In this document: piece after piece, positions 42,418 through 50,580 of the stretch | Numbering within the stretch: the first letter of the stretch is position 1 | Layout: the number at the start of each line of letters is the position of its first letter | NCBI GenBank assembly: GCA_903867855.1 | Contig: CAIPTA010000008.1 | Coordinates: 1-53,074, forward strand | DNA: 53,074 nucleotides | Reading direction: 5' to 3' | Origin: Oligoflexia bacterium | GTDB taxonomy: Bacteria; Bdellovibrionota; UBA1018; CAIPTA01 | The notes under the pieces: generated by a model | What the model was told of the DNA's origin: nothing | The model's input: only the letters and a program-made list of their open reading frames with translations | The model's database searches: none | Program-made: the position numbers and the translations under genes

Positions 42418-43485
42418 ATGGCTAAGCTCGGCGACATTTCTGCTCCTAGACTCATAAAAATACTGCTAGAAAAAAGCGCAGGCGCGCGTTGTATTGATGT
42501 GCGCTCACCGGGAGAATTTGCTCAAGGTAGCATCCCATTTTTTTCGAATCTTCCCATCCTAGATAATCAAGAGCGGCATCAAATTGGGATTTGCTATAAA
42601 GAAGAGGGTCAGGAAAGCGCAATCACGCTTGGCCATCGATTAGTGGCAGACCACAAAAATTCTCTCATCGCTTCGTGGCTGCAACTTCTTGGCGAGGGAA
42701 CGCCAGGTTATGTTTGTTGTTGGCGCGGTGGTTTACGTTCGCGAACCGCACAAGAGTGGATCCAGCAAGCTGGTGGCAATGTGCTGCAAGTGGTGGGTGG
42801 CTATAAAGGCTTGCGGCGTGAGCTTCTAAAGAGTTTCGACCATTTACCAGAGCTTCTAGTTTTATCGGGGCCTACTGGTTCTGGAAAAACAAGATTGTTA
42901 GATCGCCTACAGGTGCCAATGCTCGATTTGGAGAAATTAGCCAATCATCGAGGGAGTGTATTTGGGAAATATGGAGCTTCCGCTCAGCCTGCCCAGGCGA
43001 GCTTTGAAAATACGATTGCCTTTAACTTGCTGAAATCGCCAGCAAATAATTTGCTGGTGGAAGATGAGAGCCTGATGATTGGCAGTGTTCATCTGCCACT
43101 TGCTATCCATAAGAAATTAGCCGCAGCTCCCGTGGTACAAATCCAAGAAAGCCTGGAGACGAGAGTAGAAAATATTTTGCAGGAATATGTGCATCAACCA
43201 TTGGCGGCAGGAATGGCACCATTGGAGTTACAGCAGAGCTTAGAAGATAGCGTGATGAAAATATCCAAAAAGCTCGGCGGACAAAAAACCACGGAGGTGC
43301 TCGCCAGTATTCGTCTCGGGATATTTACAAAAAATCAGGACATACATAAAGACTGGATTCGCAATCTTTTGGAGCATTATTATGATAAGGCCTATGCGTA
43401 TGGTTTTAAGAAATCTCAGCGCACGATAGTTTTTCAAGGAGATTGGAACGAATGTCATCATTGGATTCAGAAAAAATTCGCTTAA
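42418..43485 (+). CDS. mnmH: tRNA 2-selenouridine synthase
   Basis: A 355-residue protein. An N-terminal rhodanese domain holds CIDVRSPGEFAQGSIPFFSNLP, NQERHQIGICYKEEGQ and the catalytic Cys in VCCWRGGLRSRT (near residue 101). A C-terminal P-loop domain has GPTGSGKTRLLD (about 147-158). MnmH exchanges sulfur of 2-thiouridine at tRNA position 34 for selenium, through a geranylated intermediate, using selenophosphate. selD follows and overlaps its last 34 bp, giving donor and user in one operon. Confidence 0.94.
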   Translation: MAKLGDISAPRLIKILLEKSAGARCIDVRSPGEFAQGSIPFFSNLPILDNQERHQIGICYKEEGQESAITLGHRLVADHKNSLIASWLQLLGEGTPGYVCCWRGGLRSRTAQEWIQQAGGNVLQVVGGYKGLRRELLKSFDHLPELLVLSGPTGSGKTRLLDRLQVPMLDLEKLANHRGSVFGKYGASAQPAQASFENTIAFNLLKSPANNLLVEDESLMIGSVHLPLAIHKKLAAAPVVQIQESLETRVENILQEYVHQPLAAGMAPLELQQSLEDSVMKISKKLGGQKTTEVLASIRLGIFTKNQDIHKDWIRNLLEHYYDKAYAYGFKKSQRTIVFQGDWNECHHWIQKKFA

Positions 43486-44498
43486 CAGAAACAGTGCAAA
43501 AGGGTGGTTGCGCCGCCAAACTTCCAGCTGGTCAGCTGCGAGAAATTTTAAAGAAGTTAAATATTCAAAAGCCGATAAACCTGGCCGTTGGCACCGAGCA
43601 TATGGATGATGCTTGTGTGTGGGATCTGGAGAATGGGCAAAGCCTAGTGCAGACTCTAGATTTCTTCACCCCCATCGTGGATGATGCCTATGATTTTGGT
43701 TCCATTGCCGCAGCCAATGCGATTAGTGATGTCTATGCCATGGGAGGATCGCCCAAAATCGCATTAAGTATATTGGCATTCCCATCGCAAACCCTTCCCA
43801 TTGAGCTGCTAGAGCCGCTCTTGCAGGGCGCTTTAGATAAGATTCAAGAGGCGGGTGCTTGTCTGGCCGGTGGCCATACCATCGATGATGATACGCTTAA
43901 ATTTGGTTTGTCGGTAACAGGCTTTGTTCGCACAGAAAAAGCTTGGACCAATAGCGGCGCGCAAGCAGGGGATATCCTAATTCTCACGAAAGCCTTAGGC
44001 ACGGGCACATTAACCTCCGCCCTGAAGCGTCGTGAGCTAAATGATGCATATTTACCCACCTTGTTGGCGAGTATGAAGCAGCTAAATCGGGCTCCAGAGT
44101 TATTGCTGGGCGAAACTATTCATGCTGCCACGGATATCACTGGGTTTGGCTTGGCAGGACACGCTTTGCAAGTGGCGCGCGCAAGCGGCGTGGCGTTCGA
44201 AATAGCCATTTCTGCTTTGCCTATACTGCCTGGAGCGCGAGAGTGTTTAGAGCAAAAAATTCTCAACCGTGCTCATAAAACAAATTGGGACTATGTGCAG
44301 AATGAGGTGTGTTTTATGGAGCAGACGGATTTTTCTCGTTCGCTCGTCACAGATCCCCAAACATCCGGTGGTTTGTTGCTTTCTGTGCCGTCTGCGAGGG
44401 CGGAAGAGATTGTGAAGCTGCTGAAGATTCAGTTTCCCACTACAGCAATCATTGGCAAGGTTGTGGCAGGAAATCCACAAATTATATTTAACTCTTAA
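43452..44498 (+). CDS. selD: Selenide, water dikinase
   Basis: A 348-residue protein that makes selenophosphate from selenide and ATP. The start is ATG 43452, because AAGGAG at 43436-43441 is 10 bp upstream; an in-frame TTG at 43443 is too close to that site. The active-site stretch is KGGCAAKLPAGQL, with Cys (TGC codon, not selenocysteine) and Lys conserved. The ATP-grasp-like PurM fold is seen in DDACVWDL, DFFTPIVDDAYDFGSIAAANAISDVYAMGG and CLAGGHTIDD. No selA or selB is visible, so selenium may serve tRNA modification only. Confidence 0.95.
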   Translation: MSSLDSEKIRLTETVQKGGCAAKLPAGQLREILKKLNIQKPINLAVGTEHMDDACVWDLENGQSLVQTLDFFTPIVDDAYDFGSIAAANAISDVYAMGGSPKIALSILAFPSQTLPIELLEPLLQGALDKIQEAGACLAGGHTIDDDTLKFGLSVTGFVRTEKAWTNSGAQAGDILILTKALGTGTLTSALKRRELNDAYLPTLLASMKQLNRAPELLLGETIHAATDITGFGLAGHALQVARASGVAFEIAISALPILPGARECLEQKILNRAHKTNWDYVQNEVCFMEQTDFSRSLVTDPQTSGGLLLSVPSARAEEIVKLLKIQFPTTAIIGKVVAGNPQIIFNS

Positions 44499-45495
44499 GT
44501 AGGGTTTTTCGCATGAAGCGCAGGCCCTTGAATCCTGAAACTTGGATGAAGGGGGTGGTTGCAAGCGTATTGTGACCACACTTATACTTTGATTCGGTCA
44601 CATTTACGCCGCAGTTTTTCAGCTGGTTGATCGTATTCCTTGTTAATTGCGGTGGGCAAACAGTATCAAATTCCGCCCACGCGATATGCATGGAGAAATT
44701 GGGGCGCGCTAAAAGATGCAGATAGTTTGCTGGATTAATACAGGCAAAGGCCTCGCGTAAAGTTTCAATATTTAGATCCGGCTCAAAGCTTTCGCGCAGA
44801 TGGTGGGTGGCGCTACTTTGCCAAATCAGGTCTGCGATATCTGCCGCAGTTAGATATCCCACAAAGGCATTGATGCGAGCATCGTGACAAGCAGATAAGA
44901 GAGCAATAGCGGTGCCTAGGCTTGCACCAACCACTCCGATACGCTCGTAGCCATTTTCCTTAAGCCAATTAATGGCAATGCGAGCCTCCTGAGTGGCTTG
45001 CTGCATAGCTTCGATGGTTTGGTTAATATCTGCACTTAGAAGCCCGGTCGCTATCGGCATAGAGGGGGGTCTTCGCTCGTCGTGATAGGGGAGGCTGAGC
45101 CGGAGTGCAGAAATACCCGATAGGCGATACATCTTCGCTAAGCGGTTATAGGTGGCGCTTTGAGAATTCCAGTGTCCAAACAAAAGCACCGCTGCTTTGC
45201 TGCCGCGGCTTTCAAAGAATTCTCCTCTCACAGTATTATTTTCGGGATAGATACTGGAAACAGGGCTTTCAAATTCCACGCGATGCTGATGAATTCGCAG
45301 CTCCTTAGGAGCAGCAGAGAAGAATTGAGGAGAAGCCTTTTGCCTCTCTCGAGACCAGGCACTGAGGCTGGCTAGATCAGGCTTAGCGCTCCAAGGGCCT
45401 TTCGTAGACCATTTATAGATTTCATCTTCTTTGGCGAGTTTTTCTTCCTTATCGAGCACGAGTTTCTTTAATTTTTTTCGAGCTGTAGAAATCAT
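44488..45495 (-). CDS. Alpha/beta hydrolase (DUF2048-like)
   Basis: A 335-residue alpha/beta-hydrolase. AVLLFGHWNSQSATYN is the oxyanion-side strand, IGVVGASLGTAIALLSA carries the nucleophile Ser (near residue 195), AEFDTVCPP supplies the acid, and YKCGHNTLA the His. The size and pattern recall the DUF2048/ABHD18 group of esterase-like proteins with unknown substrates. Its ATG overlaps the upstream PlsC-type gene stop (ATGA), so both may act on lipids. Its 3' end overlaps selD by 11 bp. Confidence 0.84.
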   Translation of the reverse strand: MISTARKKLKKLVLDKEEKLAKEDEIYKWSTKGPWSAKPDLASLSAWSRERQKASPQFFSAAPKELRIHQHRVEFESPVSSIYPENNTVRGEFFESRGSKAAVLLFGHWNSQSATYNRLAKMYRLSGISALRLSLPYHDERRPPSMPIATGLLSADINQTIEAMQQATQEARIAINWLKENGYERIGVVGASLGTAIALLSACHDARINAFVGYLTAADIADLIWQSSATHHLRESFEPDLNIETLREAFACINPANYLHLLARPNFSMHIAWAEFDTVCPPQLTRNTINQLKNCGVNVTESKYKCGHNTLATTPFIQVSGFKGLRFMRKTLLKS

Positions 45496-46226
45496 AGAAC
45501 GACCGGCAAAAAATGTTTCGCAATCTCTTGGTGCGCAAGATTGGCTACTTCTTTTCTTGTTTTCCCTTTTGTTTCGATCACCGGTCCATATACCAGCTCA
45601 ACTCGTAGCCGTTTTATTTTGAGAATTCCGAGCAATTGGGGGATGAGCTGCATGTCTCCATGATAAAAAACTCGATCGCGATTTTTGAGTGTTATTGGTT
45701 CATCATCGAGCGAAATATAGCGCAGACAAACTGGTTGTATATTCGTATTGGTGCGAATGGCTGATTCAAATAAGGAGGATTTAAAGGGGCGCAAAAAGCT
45801 GCCATCGAAGCTCGATCCTTCAGGGAAAAAAGCGAATTGCACCCCTCTTTGAAGTTCTCTTTCGAGTTTTTCAATATCTCTGCGCACTAAACTTGGCTTG
45901 CTTCGATTTACATAAAACGCTTGTGAAACTTTTGTAATCAGGCCGATACCCGCTGATTCTCCCAGCTCTGTAAAGGTAACGAAGCGGCAGCCGTGTAAGG
46001 CAAGTAAGGTGAGAATATCGATATAGGAGAGGTGATTTGCCACAAGGAGTACGGTTTCAGCTTTCCCTATTATGTTCACTTCAACGCCGAGGAGCCGAAG
46101 AGTCCACCTACAAAAGCGAGCCCCATTTCTGCTGGCGCGTGCGGACCCGCCTGGTCCAATCGCCAGAACGGATGAGCTTAGCATATAGCCGAGCAGCAAT
46201 AGGGACATTCGCACATGTTTGAGCAT
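45492..46226 (-). CDS. 1-acyl-sn-glycerol-3-phosphate acyltransferase (PlsC-like)
   Basis: A 244-residue membrane-associated acyltransferase. A hydrophobic N terminus (residues 5-25) is followed by the HX4D motif in VANHLSYIDILTLL, then YVNRSK, and the glycerophosphate-binding FPEGSSFDGSFLRPFKSSLF. It transfers an acyl chain to lysophosphatidic acid or a similar lipid at the inner membrane. It is translationally coupled to the alpha/beta hydrolase. Confidence 0.9.
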   Translation of the reverse strand: MLKHVRMSLLLLGYMLSSSVLAIGPGGSARASRNGARFCRWTLRLLGVEVNIIGKAETVLLVANHLSYIDILTLLALHGCRFVTFTELGESAGIGLITKVSQAFYVNRSKPSLVRRDIEKLERELQRGVQFAFFPEGSSFDGSFLRPFKSSLFESAIRTNTNIQPVCLRYISLDDEPITLKNRDRVFYHGDMQLIPQLLGILKIKRLRVELVYGPVIETKGKTRKEVANLAHQEIAKHFLPVVL

Positions 46227-46278
46227 GAATAAAATTTACAGGAAAATGGATAGGAATTCTAGTTGCTGGTGTGAATAG

Positions 46279-47529
46279 CTATAGAGCGCCTACATTTTGT
46301 AAAAGGCCTTTGATATGTTCCTTTGCTTCAATCGGACCAATTCCCTGCATTCCAAATTCAGGGGTGGTGGCGTGATTGATGGCTTTCAAAAGATCCGATT
46401 GACTAAATTTATCCCAGGGTATTTTAGACTTTGTTTGATAGTCGAGAATGCCGGGAAGAATGCTTGGACCAGCGTTATAAATAGCATCCGCGATGAGCCA
46501 GCCCACGCTCAATGGATATGCCTTTGTGGTGATATTAGCTTTACACTTTGCGTAAAGAAGATTCTTACCCTTACTTTTCTCCATCATCTGGGCCTTTTGA
46601 ATTTCCGGCGGGAGAGATTCAAATATCTTTCGGAGATCAAAGGCCATAGCTCGGAAAGCCAAATTGTGATTCGCACAGTTGTCTGTAAAACTACGAGTGA
46701 TCTGAAAACGAATATTCTCTGCTTCTACATCTCCTGCGAGCAGCGCATGATGATTATTTGAGAGAGTGGATAGCTCACTAGCCACATCCTTAAATTGAAT
46801 GGGGACTGGCTCTATCATGTATTTTTCTTGCAACATGTACTCTTTATCAACATGAATATCAGCCTTCATGCGTCTCATGGCAATCTCCAGAAAGGGCCTT
46901 GATTGTTCACGATAAAGAAATTTATTTTCGCTGCAAATATTTAAATCCGGATTTTTCGATTGAAAGGATTTAACCAGAGCCGTGGGCCAGTTTATGGCTT
47001 TTTGTGTGCCCACATCCTGTTTACTTGCCCATTCACACCAAGTAATCACGCTAAATTGGCTGGGGCCACAGGTCCAATTATCGAAATCTCTGCCGAGGCC
47101 GAGATCGCCACCCGACGATTCCTGTAAGATTGCGCCAGCTAGAACAATGGGTGACATATCGTACTCATTCGCGGCTTTATAGATGGCGTTTACTTTTTCA
47201 TCAAACTGCTGAGAGCCAATACACTGGTTCCAATCATCTGCAGCGTCTTCCTCGGAGGCTAGGTTCGCCTTTATCTTTTCGTCATAGTGTTCGCTCGCCA
47301 TATAGCTCACGCATTCATTGTCTCGACGAAGATTGAGTTGCGCCAGGGAACTCAGGGCTTGACTCGCTGACGCGATATTGGAGCAGCCGTCTGCAGCACC
47401 ACTCATTGCTTTCGCTGGTTTCGGCAGCACCTCCTCCACGCAGCTAAATTTAGCCTGACCGGCTATGGGAAGGAAAGTGGATAGTAGAAAGATTACAAGG
47501 CTAAACCTCATCTTTCTATTCTTTCGCAT
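46279..47529 (-). CDS. Exported lytic-transglycosylase-like protein
   Basis: A 416-residue protein with a signal sequence (hydrophobic about residues 9-24). The SLT-type fold is suggested by IVLAGAILQESSGGDLGLGRDFDNWTCGPSQFS (catalytic Glu in QESSGG, near residue 138), and by AIYNAGPSILPGI near residue 358, the usual second lysozyme-fold motif. It would cut peptidoglycan glycan strands in the periplasm. A 190-residue insert lies between the motifs. ATG 47511 is an alternative start. Confidence 0.78.
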   Translation of the reverse strand: MRKNRKMRFSLVIFLLSTFLPIAGQAKFSCVEEVLPKPAKAMSGAADGCSNIASASQALSSLAQLNLRRDNECVSYMASEHYDEKIKANLASEEDAADDWNQCIGSQQFDEKVNAIYKAANEYDMSPIVLAGAILQESSGGDLGLGRDFDNWTCGPSQFSVITWCEWASKQDVGTQKAINWPTALVKSFQSKNPDLNICSENKFLYREQSRPFLEIAMRRMKADIHVDKEYMLQEKYMIEPVPIQFKDVASELSTLSNNHHALLAGDVEAENIRFQITRSFTDNCANHNLAFRAMAFDLRKIFESLPPEIQKAQMMEKSKGKNLLYAKCKANITTKAYPLSVGWLIADAIYNAGPSILPGILDYQTKSKIPWDKFSQSDLLKAINHATTPEFGMQGIGPIEAKEHIKGLLQNVGAL

Positions 47530-47558
47530 TTCTAGAAAACTGACAAATGAAATTAGAA

Positions 47559-49223
47559 CTATATGAAGTCGAGTTCATACTCGTGCTGTTCGTCGGCCTC
47601 GCGAATAATAATTATTGGAGTGCGCTGCTCAACAGCAGAAAGAAGTTCATAAGGCACGAGGCTCATGTCGGAAAAGAAAAAGCGGCGCAAATCGATCCAA
47701 TACGTTTTTTTCTTTTCACTCTGAACGGCGAATACCGGAGTGAAATGCGAATATCCACTCTCTATACAGCTTCCGTCTCTACGGAAATGAAGCTGAATGC
47801 GGTCTTGCTTCTCTGAGAGTATCACTTCTACCTCTGCGCTAGAAGAATTGAAGCTGAGTTTAGCGCTTTTGATTTTGTTTGGCAGAACTACTGGCTTCAG
47901 CTCAATACGTTTGCTTCTAGTCGGATCATTATTATTCGCAGAAATTTTTTCGTAGAGATATGGCACCAGTGGCTCACCAAGCTCCACCAATTCAAAATTT
48001 TTAAGCCCCAATTTGAGGCTTGCATCTGCGGCAGCATCATTGGCGAAAATCATTTCCTGCCGATAGGGGGAGCGAAGTGCAATCACACTTTTAGATTTTC
48101 CATTCTCTAGTTCTAGGGCCATGCCCGGTAGAATGCCGTAACTTCCATACGGATCATTGTTCTTCCCAATGGCCAGCTTAGACCCTGCATCGCCTTTCTC
48201 GCCATTTCCACTATCCCCTTTTTCTCCGTTGCCGCTATCGCCCTTTTCTCCGTTGCCACTTTCGGCGCGACTTGGATTCACGCTGAGCAGGCCGTTGGCA
48301 AACTTTCGAAAACTCAAACCCTTACGGTGCAAAAGTTGTGTACCATCGTCTAGCCCTCGTTTGCCGGATAGGAAATGGGCAAGCACTTCGAGGATTACTG
48401 ATTCACTCACGAATTCGGAAGCGAAAAAGCGACGATCATACTCCTTTACCAGTCCAATAATTCGATAGTTGAATTTTTTTTCATTGAGTACTTGAGTGCT
48501 AAGGAGGGGAGATCCACTCATCCCTGGCATCACGCGAATAAAGTCTTCGTATTCACCACCGTAGTAGGATTCACTTAAATCTTGGGTTTGGCTTCTATAT
48601 CCATCATCTAGAGTGATAAAAACATTATTGGGAGCGTAGGGTGCAATACGTTCATCGAGGGAATTGCCTCGCGCAGTCCAGCTTGGAATAAGAGTGAATA
48701 GGTTGGGCCCGGCTGAAGCTGCCAAAATATTTTTCCCAGGTACGAGCTCATCGCTGCCTTTCGAACTTGGATCATTCCATTCTCGCAAGATTTCCGAGGA
48801 GGAGTTTAAGCAATAGTCAGAGCCTATTTTCTTCGGCTTGATTCCGAGCACTTCGGCGGAGCTTGCGCAAGGATGTTGAATGCTAGACATCACTTTGTCT
48901 AGCCCTGGATCTTCAATCTCGATCCACTCCACATCGTAGCTATTATTGGCAAGTCGCGCCAAACCATTTTCTCTAATTTTAACGAGCGAGTTTCCGATTT
49001 TAATTTGCAGATTTGTGCCTTGAGAAACATGGCCTACAGTGAGGATAAAGAAGCGGGAAACTTCTCCCTCTTTAAAGCTAAGAAGGATTCCAGTTCCAGA
49101 AATTCGTTCGTCTTGTCCACTTTCGATATCGGTAAAACTGGAACTAACCTTATACAAACCCGGAAGCTCGGCGTGTGCTAGGCCTGAAGAAAAGAAAATT
49201 ATAACAAGCCAAAGTATCCTCAT
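47559..49223 (-). CDS. Exported trypsin-like serine protease with repeat linker
   Basis: A 554-residue protein. A signal sequence (1-18) precedes a trypsin-fold domain with GTGILLS, TVGHV (His65), SYDVEWIEI (Asp97) and PGMSGSPLL (Ser236), a complete triad. Three perfect 8-residue repeats (GNGEKGD with S or A) join it to a C-terminal region of about 200 residues, probably beta-rich (VVLPNKIKSAKLSFN, RIQLHFRRDG). It probably cleaves outside the cytoplasm, with the C-terminal part for binding. Its ATG overlaps the upstream gene's stop by 4 bp, so the helical-repeat/winged-helix protein is its operon partner. Confidence 0.85.
   Translation of the reverse strand: MRILWLVIIFFSSGLAHAELPGLYKVSSSFTDIESGQDERISGTGILLSFKEGEVSRFFILTVGHVSQGTNLQIKIGNSLVKIRENGLARLANNSYDVEWIEIEDPGLDKVMSSIQHPCASSAEVLGIKPKKIGSDYCLNSSSEILREWNDPSSKGSDELVPGKNILAASAGPNLFTLIPSWTARGNSLDERIAPYAPNNVFITLDDGYRSQTQDLSESYYGGEYEDFIRVMPGMSGSPLLSTQVLNEKKFNYRIIGLVKEYDRRFFASEFVSESVILEVLAHFLSGKRGLDDGTQLLHRKGLSFRKFANGLLSVNPSRAESGNGEKGDSGNGEKGDSGNGEKGDAGSKLAIGKNNDPYGSYGILPGMALELENGKSKSVIALRSPYRQEMIFANDAAADASLKLGLKNFELVELGEPLVPYLYEKISANNNDPTRSKRIELKPVVLPNKIKSAKLSFNSSSAEVEVILSEKQDRIQLHFRRDGSCIESGYSHFTPVFAVQSEKKKTYWIDLRRFFFSDMSLVPYELLSAVEQRTPIIIIREADEQHEYELDFI
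48186..48257 (-). repeat. Three tandem 24-bp coding repeats
   Basis: Three contiguous 24-bp units (48234-48257, 48210-48233, 48186-48209) inside the serine-protease gene each encode GNGEKGD followed by Ser or Ala. The glycines are spaced 2-3-3, so this is only loosely collagen-like. Copies differ at synonymous sites. Confidence 0.9.
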
Positions 49224-50332
49224 ACCACCTGGTTTTTCTCGTGCATCGGCTCGCCGAGTAAATATTTTCCTTCATCATAAACGATGAGGCCCTTATGTCG
49301 CTTTCGGATTCGGTTCAAAAGGTTTTTGAGTCGATTTTCTGCTGAGAAAATATCGATATTTGAGCCATATAATTTGCTGATAAGCTCATGTTTCGTGAGT
49401 GAACCATTGCTGAGATAGCGCACAGCTTTATCTTCGAGGCTTCCCACTCGCACCATCGACACGCGATTATTTTCTACTCTTTCACGCCAGGCCGGCGTTA
49501 AGTATTCCAATTGAATCGGCGCTGCGTGCCCTGGTTCAAACGCTACCTGAAGTATTTTTAACGCTTCGGTGATCTCAGGGAATTTCGCGTAGCGAGCAAG
49601 TTCATAGTCTAACTTAGCCTCAGGCAAACGGCCGAGAGAAACGAAAATATAAGAGCGTAGGGCCAGGGCCAGAAAGTAGTTGAGGCCGCCACGGTGACGA
49701 TCCAGGTATTTCAAAGAGCGATTAGCGTAAAGAAGGGCGGAGGAATAGGCTCCGAGAGTTTGGTATTCTTTGGCTATATTATGCAAACAAATTCCGGCAC
49801 TATCATAGGCCTTAGCCTGGCGTGCTAGTTTAAAGATGAGATAGTATTCTGTGATCCAGCTAAGTTCTGGTTCAATTCTACTCTTTGCTACCACACAATT
49901 CATCAAGGCTTTTACTGCCTTTTTTTTCGCTCCAATTTTACGAAGGCTGGCGGCTGCTTCTTGAGAAAGATCATGAAAATCCTGGTGCTGGTTAAGATCT
50001 GCCGCGAGCATGCTAAGGGCAAAGAGGGCTTCAGCTTGCCATGGTAACGGAATATCTTTCAGCCGCGCTTTCCAGACCATTAAGTCTGATAGCTTTTTTA
50101 TTCGTAGTTCATGGCGCAGCTCTGCGAGGTTTCGGATAAATACGGGAAGAGAGGCATCTTCTGATAATTTTTTTAATTTCGCCGTATCACATTTGCCATA
50201 GGCGATTAGGATTTCGCAGTAGGCGCTCACCGAAGCATCTTGATAGCTGCGCAACAAGGAGGCTTGAATGAGTTCCTCAATATCCGAATCAAGTAGTTTG
50301 GCTATTGGGCAAATGGACGACATCAAACCCAT
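49220..50332 (-). CDS. Helical-repeat protein with C-terminal winged-helix-like domain
   Basis: A 370-residue cytoplasmic protein. Residues about 20-270 are paired helices of TPR type (for example KAKAYDSAGICLHNIAKEYQTLGAYSSALLYANRSLKYL). Residues about 300-365 look like a winged HTH (SNGSLTKHELISKLYGSN..., RLKNLLNRIRKRHKGLIVYDEGKYLL), like the effector domain of transcription regulators. Such HTH-TPR proteins can sense peptides or partners. It is coupled to the serine-protease gene by an ATGA overlap, so it may control the protease. Confidence 0.72.
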   Translation of the reverse strand: MGLMSSICPIAKLLDSDIEELIQASLLRSYQDASVSAYCEILIAYGKCDTAKLKKLSEDASLPVFIRNLAELRHELRIKKLSDLMVWKARLKDIPLPWQAEALFALSMLAADLNQHQDFHDLSQEAAASLRKIGAKKKAVKALMNCVVAKSRIEPELSWITEYYLIFKLARQAKAYDSAGICLHNIAKEYQTLGAYSSALLYANRSLKYLDRHRGGLNYFLALALRSYIFVSLGRLPEAKLDYELARYAKFPEITEALKILQVAFEPGHAAPIQLEYLTPAWRERVENNRVSMVRVGSLEDKAVRYLSNGSLTKHELISKLYGSNIDIFSAENRLKNLLNRIRKRHKGLIVYDEGKYLLGEPMHEKNQVV

Positions 50333-50580
50333 TTTTGCAAATTATGAGCCACCTTAGAATGGAGCTATGTGCTTGAATTGATTGACGAGGTTAATTTTGG
50401 ATGTGTCGAATATTTAGACAGTTGCTATTGTCTATGCGTTATTGAATTGTTAGCTATAAATAGAAGAAGTATGACGATATCGGGTCTACTAAGCGCCAAA
50501 AATGACGCATACACATTCTCTTTTAAGTATATTCCATATCGCACTATTCTCTTGTTTATGATGAATTGATACAACCAACT

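Noticed and set aside
42400-42418. Imperfect inverted repeat (GATAC...GTATC) just before mnmH as a riboswitch or operator
   Set aside because: Arms are only 5 bp with unmatched bases; too short to support a regulatory call.
43443-43451. TTG start for selD
   Set aside because: Only 1 bp from AAGGAG; ATG 43452 has proper spacing.
43491-43530. Selenocysteine codon in selD
   Set aside because: The active-site codon is TGC, and no in-frame TGA occurs there.
48186-48257. True collagen domain in the serine protease
   Set aside because: Glycines are not at every third residue, and only three 8-residue units exist.
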